This document shows, piece by piece, positions 60,219 to 64,000 of a stretch of 64,000 nucleotides of DNA. The stretch is from Candidatus Aalborgicola lynettensis. Lineage in GTDB: Bacteria; Pseudomonadota; Gammaproteobacteria; Burkholderiales; Burkholderiaceae_C. A model generated the notes under the pieces. It was not told the origin of the DNA, did not search any database, and saw only the letters and a list, made by a program, of their open reading frames with translations. Position 1 is the first letter of the stretch. Every line of letters begins with the position of its first letter. A program made the position numbers and the translations under genes. Where the stretch lies: the NCBI GenBank assembly GCA_016719405.1, contig JADJZE010000018.1, positions 248,001-312,000 on the forward strand. The letters run 5' to 3'.

Positions 60219-62105
60219 ATGAAACCCCCAACCCCCTCGCCCCTGACTCTGGATCAGCTTAACGTCGCCGCGCTGGACGATGCGGTGCACTGGCTCGACG
60301 GCGTATACGAACACTCACCCTGGATCGTGCGCGCCGCACTGGCGCAACGCCCGCTTAAAACGCTGGCGCAACTGCAATACGTGTGTACCCAGGTGGTGGA
60401 TGGCGCGCCACTGCAGGCCCAGCTGGACCTGATCCGCGCCCACCCAGAACTGTCGGGAAAGGCCATGGTGGCCAACAGCCTGACGGCGGAGTCCACCACG
60501 GAGCAAGCCAGCGCGGGCCTGACCCACTGCAGCGCAGAAGAATTTGCTACCTTGCAGCAACTCAACGCCGACTACAACGCGCGTTTTGGCTGGCCGTTCA
60601 TTCTGGCCGTGCGCGGGCCGCGTGGCACGGGCCTCAGCCGTTCGGAGATCATCGCCACCTTCGCGCGGCGCCTGCAGGCCCACCCCGAAGCCGAGCGCCA
60701 CGAGTGCCTGCGCGCCATCCACCGCATTGCTGCGCTGCGCCTCAACGCCTTATTCGGCACCACCCCCGAGGCGGGCAACGCGGTATGGGACGCACTGGAA
60801 GATTTGGCCACCTTGTCCGAGCCCGCCTATGCCGCGCAAGGCCAGCTCACCGTCACGTACCTGAGCGATGCGCACCGTGCCTGCGCCGCGCGGATTGCGC
60901 AACACATGCGCGACTGCGGTTGCGACAGCGTGCACATTGACGCCGTGGGAAATGTGGTGGGTCGCTATGAAAGTGATAGCTGCTTGCGCACATCCAGCGG
61001 GCGCAAAGGGCCAAAAACGCTTAAAAAATCCAAGGCCCTGCTGACCGGCAGCCACTATGACACCGTGCGCAACGCAGGTAAATACGACGGCCGCCTCGGC
61101 ATCTACGTGCCCCTGGCCTGTGTGCTTGCGCTGCACCAGCAGCAACGGCGTCTGCCGTTTGCGCTGGAGGTGGTGGCCTTTGCCGAAGAAGAAGGCCAGC
61201 GTTACCCGGCCACCTTTCTGGGCTCCAGCGCACTCACCGGCCACTTCAATCCGGCGTGGCTGGACCAGGTGGACGCCCAAGGCATACCCCTGCGCCAGGC
61301 GCTGCAAGACGCCGGGCTCGACCCCGACGCCCTCCCCGCGCTGCAACGCAACCCGGCCGACTACCTGGGCTTTGTGGAAGTGCACATCGAACAGGGCCCG
61401 GTGCTCCATGCACTCAACCTGCCACTGGGCATCGTCACCGCCATCAACGCCAGTGCGCGCTTTCAGGGCGAGGTGATCGGCGTGGCCAGCCACGCCGGCA
61501 CCACCCCCATGGGCCAGCGCCGCGACGCCGCTTGCGCCGTGGCCGAACTGGCACTGTTTGTAGAGCAGCGCGCCGCGCACGATGGCGATTCGGTGGGCAC
61601 CATGGGCCAGCTGCAGGTGAGCGCAGGCTCGGTCAACGTGGTGCCGGGGCGCTGCCAATTCAGCCTGGACCTGCGCGCGCCCACCAATGCCCAGCGCGAC
61701 CGGCTGGTGGCCGATGTGCTGCAAGCCGCCCACGCCATTTGCGCGCGCCGTGGCGTCACCCTGACCTTGACCGAAACCCTGCGCGCCAGCGCCGCGCCCA
61801 GTGCACCCCAGTGGCAAGCACGCTGGGAGGACGCCGTGTCCGCCCTGGGCCTGCCCCTGCACCGCCTGCCCAGCGGCGCCGGGCACGACGCCATGCAAAT
61901 GCACACCGCCATGCCCCAGGCCATGCTGTTTGTGCGCGGCGAAAACGGTGGCATCAGCCACAACCCGCTGGAATCCACCACCGCCGACGACATGCAGCTC
62001 GCTGTGGATGCCTTCACCCATTTGCTGGCAGCGCTGGCCCATGAAATAGACACGGCGAACACCACTGCAACGCCGCATCCTTCTCCCACTTTGCACGCCC
62101 CCTAG
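60219..62105 (+). CDS. Fused OHCU decarboxylase and allantoate amidohydrolase
   Basis: 628 residues from the ATG at 60219. Residues of about 1-175 are an OHCU decarboxylase (UraD): TLDQLNVAALDDAVHWLDGV, LIRAHPELSGKA with the catalytic His, and FGWPFILAVRGPRGTGLSRS. About 180-620 is an M20-type allantoate amidohydrolase (AllC/UAAH): TGSHYDTVRNAGKYDGRLGI, AFAEEEGQRYPATFLGS, EVHIEQGPVLH, VASHAGTTPMGQRRDAAC and SGAGHDAMQMHTAMPQAMLF. One protein thus makes allantoin from OHCU and later releases ammonia from allantoate. Between VVGRYE and the TGSHYDTV metal site, about 19 residues are encoded by repeat copy J, inserted in frame. Confidence 0.93.
   Translation: MKPPTPSPLTLDQLNVAALDDAVHWLDGVYEHSPWIVRAALAQRPLKTLAQLQYVCTQVVDGAPLQAQLDLIRAHPELSGKAMVANSLTAESTTEQASAGLTHCSAEEFATLQQLNADYNARFGWPFILAVRGPRGTGLSRSEIIATFARRLQAHPEAERHECLRAIHRIAALRLNALFGTTPEAGNAVWDALEDLATLSEPAYAAQGQLTVTYLSDAHRACAARIAQHMRDCGCDSVHIDAVGNVVGRYESDSCLRTSSGRKGPKTLKKSKALLTGSHYDTVRNAGKYDGRLGIYVPLACVLALHQQQRRLPFALEVVAFAEEEGQRYPATFLGSSALTGHFNPAWLDQVDAQGIPLRQALQDAGLDPDALPALQRNPADYLGFVEVHIEQGPVLHALNLPLGIVTAINASARFQGEVIGVASHAGTTPMGQRRDAACAVAELALFVEQRAAHDGDSVGTMGQLQVSAGSVNVVPGRCQFSLDLRAPTNAQRDRLVADVLQAAHAICARRGVTLTLTETLRASAAPSAPQWQARWEDAVSALGLPLHRLPSGAGHDAMQMHTAMPQAMLFVRGENGGISHNPLESTTADDMQLAVDAFTHLLAALAHEIDTANTTATPHPSPTLHAP
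60963..61018 (-). repeat. Dispersed ~55-bp repeat, copy J, inside the fused uraD-allC gene
   Basis: cgctatgaaagtgatagctgc, ttgcgcacatccagcgggcgc, then aaagggccaaaaacg: one of the best-preserved copies, entirely coding and in frame. It encodes the polar segment SDSCLRTSSGRKGPKT, which lies just before the first metal-binding His of the amidohydrolase. Confidence 0.85.
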
Positions 62106-62133
62106 TCCGTAATAGCCCTGCACCCACGCCACC

Positions 62134-63402
62134 ATGTCCGCCTACACCCAACTCGACACCTGGATTGACGCCCACTTTGACGCCCAAGTGGCATTTCTGC
62201 AGGCCCTCATCCGTGTACCCACCGACACGCCCCCCGGCCACAACGCCCCACACGCCGAGCGCACCGCCGAACTGCTGCAGGGCTTTGGCTTTGCCGTGGA
62301 AAAATTCCCCGTGCCCGAAGCGGAGGTACACACCGCCGGTCTGCAAAGCATTACCAACCTGCTGGTGCGCCGGCGCTACGGCAACAGCCCCGCAGAGGCC
62401 CACCCCACCGTGCTGCTCAACGCCCATGGCGACGTGGTGCCCCCCGGCGAAGGCTGGACGCACGCCCCCTACGGCGGCGAGGTGGTGGACGGCCAGATTT
62501 ACGGCCGCGCCGCAGCGGTCAGCAAAAGCGACTTTGCCACCTACACCTTTGCCCTGCGCGCCCTGGAAGCCGTCGCCCGCCCGCAAAAAGGCAGCGTGGA
62601 GCTGCTGTTTACCTACGACGAAGAATTTGGCGGCGAGTTGGGCCCGGGCTGGCTGCTGCAGAAAAAAATCATCCACCCCGACCTGGTGCTGGCCGCAGGC
62701 TTTAGCTACCAGGTGGTCACCGCCCACAGCGGTTGCCTGCAACTGGAAGTAACGGTGCACGGCGACATGGCCCACGCCGCCATTCCCGACAGCGGCACCG
62801 ACGCACTGCAGGGTGCCACCCACATCCTGAACGCGTTGTATGCGCTGAATGCGGAGTACAAGGGCGTGTGCTCCCAAGTACCCGGCATTACCCACCCCTA
62901 CCTGAACGTGGGCCTGATTGCGGGTGGCACCAACACCAACGTCATCCCCGGCAAAGTGGTGCTCAAGCTGGACCGGCGCATGATCCCCGAAGAAGACCCC
63001 GCGCAGGTGGAGGCGGCTCTGCGCGCCACCATCGATGCCGCCGCGCGCAGCTTCAACCCACCCCGCGGGGGCAAAGCGATTGCGGTGGACGTCAAACGCA
63101 TGCTGCTGGCACGGGCCCTGGCACCGCTACCCGGCAACCAGCGCCTGGTCGATGCCATCCAGAAACATGGCGAAGCCGTGTTTGGCGAGCCCATTGCCGC
63201 CGTAGGCACCGCGCTGTATACGGACGTGCGCCTGTTTGGCGAGGCCGGCATTCCAGGCGTAATTTACGGTGCCGGGCCGCGCACCGTGCGCGAGTCCCAC
63301 GCCAAACGCGCCGATGAACGCCTGTGCCTGGACGACCTGCGCCGTGCCACCCAGGTGGTGGCGCGTGCGCTGCATGATCTGCTGGCCAGCCAGCAGGCTT
63401 AG
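62134..63402 (+). CDS. M20-family metallohydrolase (ArgE/DapE-like)
   Basis: 422 residues. An M20 amidohydrolase with catalytic and dimerisation domains: VLLNAHGDVVPPGEGWTHAP (first metal His and catalytic Asp), LLFTYDEEFGGELGPGWLLQ (Glu-Glu), and the dimer-domain LNVGLIAGGTNTNVIPGKVV. The usual GRGxxDxKG motif, whose Asp bridges the two metals, reads YGRAAAVSKSDFATYTFALR here, so that Asp is not at its normal place. The subgroup may use the later Asp. Being directly behind allantoate amidohydrolase, it may act on a later ureido compound, but the substrate is unknown. Its stop overlaps elbB by four bases (convergent). Confidence 0.88.
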   Translation: MSAYTQLDTWIDAHFDAQVAFLQALIRVPTDTPPGHNAPHAERTAELLQGFGFAVEKFPVPEAEVHTAGLQSITNLLVRRRYGNSPAEAHPTVLLNAHGDVVPPGEGWTHAPYGGEVVDGQIYGRAAAVSKSDFATYTFALRALEAVARPQKGSVELLFTYDEEFGGELGPGWLLQKKIIHPDLVLAAGFSYQVVTAHSGCLQLEVTVHGDMAHAAIPDSGTDALQGATHILNALYALNAEYKGVCSQVPGITHPYLNVGLIAGGTNTNVIPGKVVLKLDRRMIPEEDPAQVEAALRATIDAAARSFNPPRGGKAIAVDVKRMLLARALAPLPGNQRLVDAIQKHGEAVFGEPIAAVGTALYTDVRLFGEAGIPGVIYGAGPRTVRESHAKRADERLCLDDLRRATQVVARALHDLLASQQA

Positions 63403-64000
63403 CGCACCCGCGCCAGCACCTCGCGCACGCACTCGCTGATACCACGGTACACATCGCGCAGCGGGGCGTCGTCAAACATATAGGCCGGGGTGGTGACCAG
63501 GCGGTGGGCTTCGTCCACCACCACCGCGCTGGCGTCGGCGGTGGCCCGGTGGGTATGGCCAAGCTGCGCCATGGCGTCGGCCACACCGTCGCCACGGCCC
63601 AGGGTGAGTGTGGTGGACGTGCGCCCCTGCAGGGCCAGTGCCACCAGCGCCGGTGCAATGCAAATGGCCCCTACGGGCTTGCCCGCATCGAAAAAGCCAC
63701 GCACGAAGGCAACCACGTCCTCGCGCACCTGGGCTTGCGCGCCGTCGAACGCAAAGCCGCAGTGGTTCTTGGCCACGCCATAACCACCGGGCATGAGAAG
63801 CGCATCAAAATCTGCCACCTGGGCACGCGCCAGATCCAGGCACTGGCCCTTGCGGGCGATGCGGCTGCTCTCTTGCAGCATGTTGCGCTGGGCACCGGGC
63901 ACCACCTCGCCCGTGGCGTGGTCGATAACGTGGTACTGGGGCGCGTCCGGTGCCAGGCACTGCACCTGCGCACCCTGCTGGTCCAGCGCAAGCAGGGCCA
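63399..64000 (-). CDS. elbB: Isoprenoid biosynthesis glyoxalase ElbB (5' partial)
   Basis: The gene enters from the right edge; the codons up to base 64000 are open and fit the family (ALLALDQQGAQVQCLAPDAP). DJ-1/PfpI superfamily: DFDALLMPGGYGVAKNHCGF, FFDAGKPVGAICIAPALVAL with the nucleophile Cys, and the end TTPAYMFDDAPLRDVYRGIS. ElbB/ES1 proteins have glyoxalase-type activity and were first linked to isoprenoid synthesis. About 30 N-terminal residues are outside the window. It converges with the M20 gene. Confidence 0.93.
   Translation of the reverse strand, partial: ALLALDQQGAQVQCLAPDAPQYHVIDHATGEVVPGAQRNMLQESSRIARKGQCLDLARAQVADFDALLMPGGYGVAKNHCGFAFDGAQAQVREDVVAFVRGFFDAGKPVGAICIAPALVALALQGRTSTTLTLGRGDGVADAMAQLGHTHRATADASAVVVDEAHRLVTTPAYMFDDAPLRDVYRGISECVREVLARVR

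Overview
The window looks like chromosomal DNA of a GC-rich betaproteobacterium of the order Burkholderiales, most likely family Comamonadaceae (Rhodoferax-like). I infer this from codon use, from the folC-dedD-cvpA-purF-metZ-gltX gene order, from the long-form ArgG, and from a short dispersed repeat of a type I associate with that family. No computation or database search was run. Family assignments rest on recognised motifs and protein layouts.

Layout. 1-6.3 kb: the end of a TPR-CHAT protease gene, a FecR/NTF2-like partner, an OmpA-like lipoprotein, and a response regulator-CheC-diguanylate cyclase operon. 6.5-13 kb: an ECF sigma factor with an overlapping anti-sigma-like gene, a divergent VWA lipoprotein, and a histidine kinase beside a periplasmic binding protein whose 5' end is out of frame. 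13.4-26.9 kb: housekeeping genes (dtd, tyrS, an M23 peptidase, anmK, erpA, a bactofilin, three tRNAs, gltX, metZ, purF, cvpA, a SPOR protein, folC). 27-34.5 kb: two oxidoreductases with a divergent LysR regulator, an ArsC/Spx-like protein, ppnP, argG, a polysaccharide deacetylase and a lipoprotein. 34.5-36.9 kb: xdhC (frame broken at a TGG microsatellite) and puuD.

36.95-43.7 kb is a defence island on the minus strand. It runs from a broken ribbon-helix-helix gene through type III mod, an AAA ATPase and a DUF4276 (TOPRIM-like) protein to type III res, with touching or overlapping reading frames. The island is bounded by decayed copies of the adjacent host genes: a ybaK 5' fragment lies beyond puuD on the left, and a puuD 3' fragment lies before intact ybaK on the right. 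It therefore appears to have entered an ancestral puuD-ybaK junction.

43.9-54.3 kb: ybaK, plsY, a degenerate HD-domain protein, a retropepsin-like protease, yajQ, murB, and an LPS cluster (glycosyltransferase, msbA, O-antigen ligase, and a second glycosyltransferase with a frameshift), then a cytochrome c lipoprotein. 54.5-64 kb: fragments (DUF998, a decayed hydroxyisourate hydrolase), glgP, and a purine-breakdown cluster (FCD regulator, puuE, a fused OHCU decarboxylase/allantoate amidohydrolase, an M20 hydrolase), ending in a partial elbB. With xdhC and puuD the window covers much of the urate-to-ureidoglycolate route.

Two threads run across the window. First, a repeat of about 55 bp with a GCGC-stem core occurs at least ten times, and three or four copies lie inside open reading frames without breaking them. 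Second, several otherwise intact genes are broken by single-base slips in homopolymers or a microsatellite. These could be real mutations or assembly errors.
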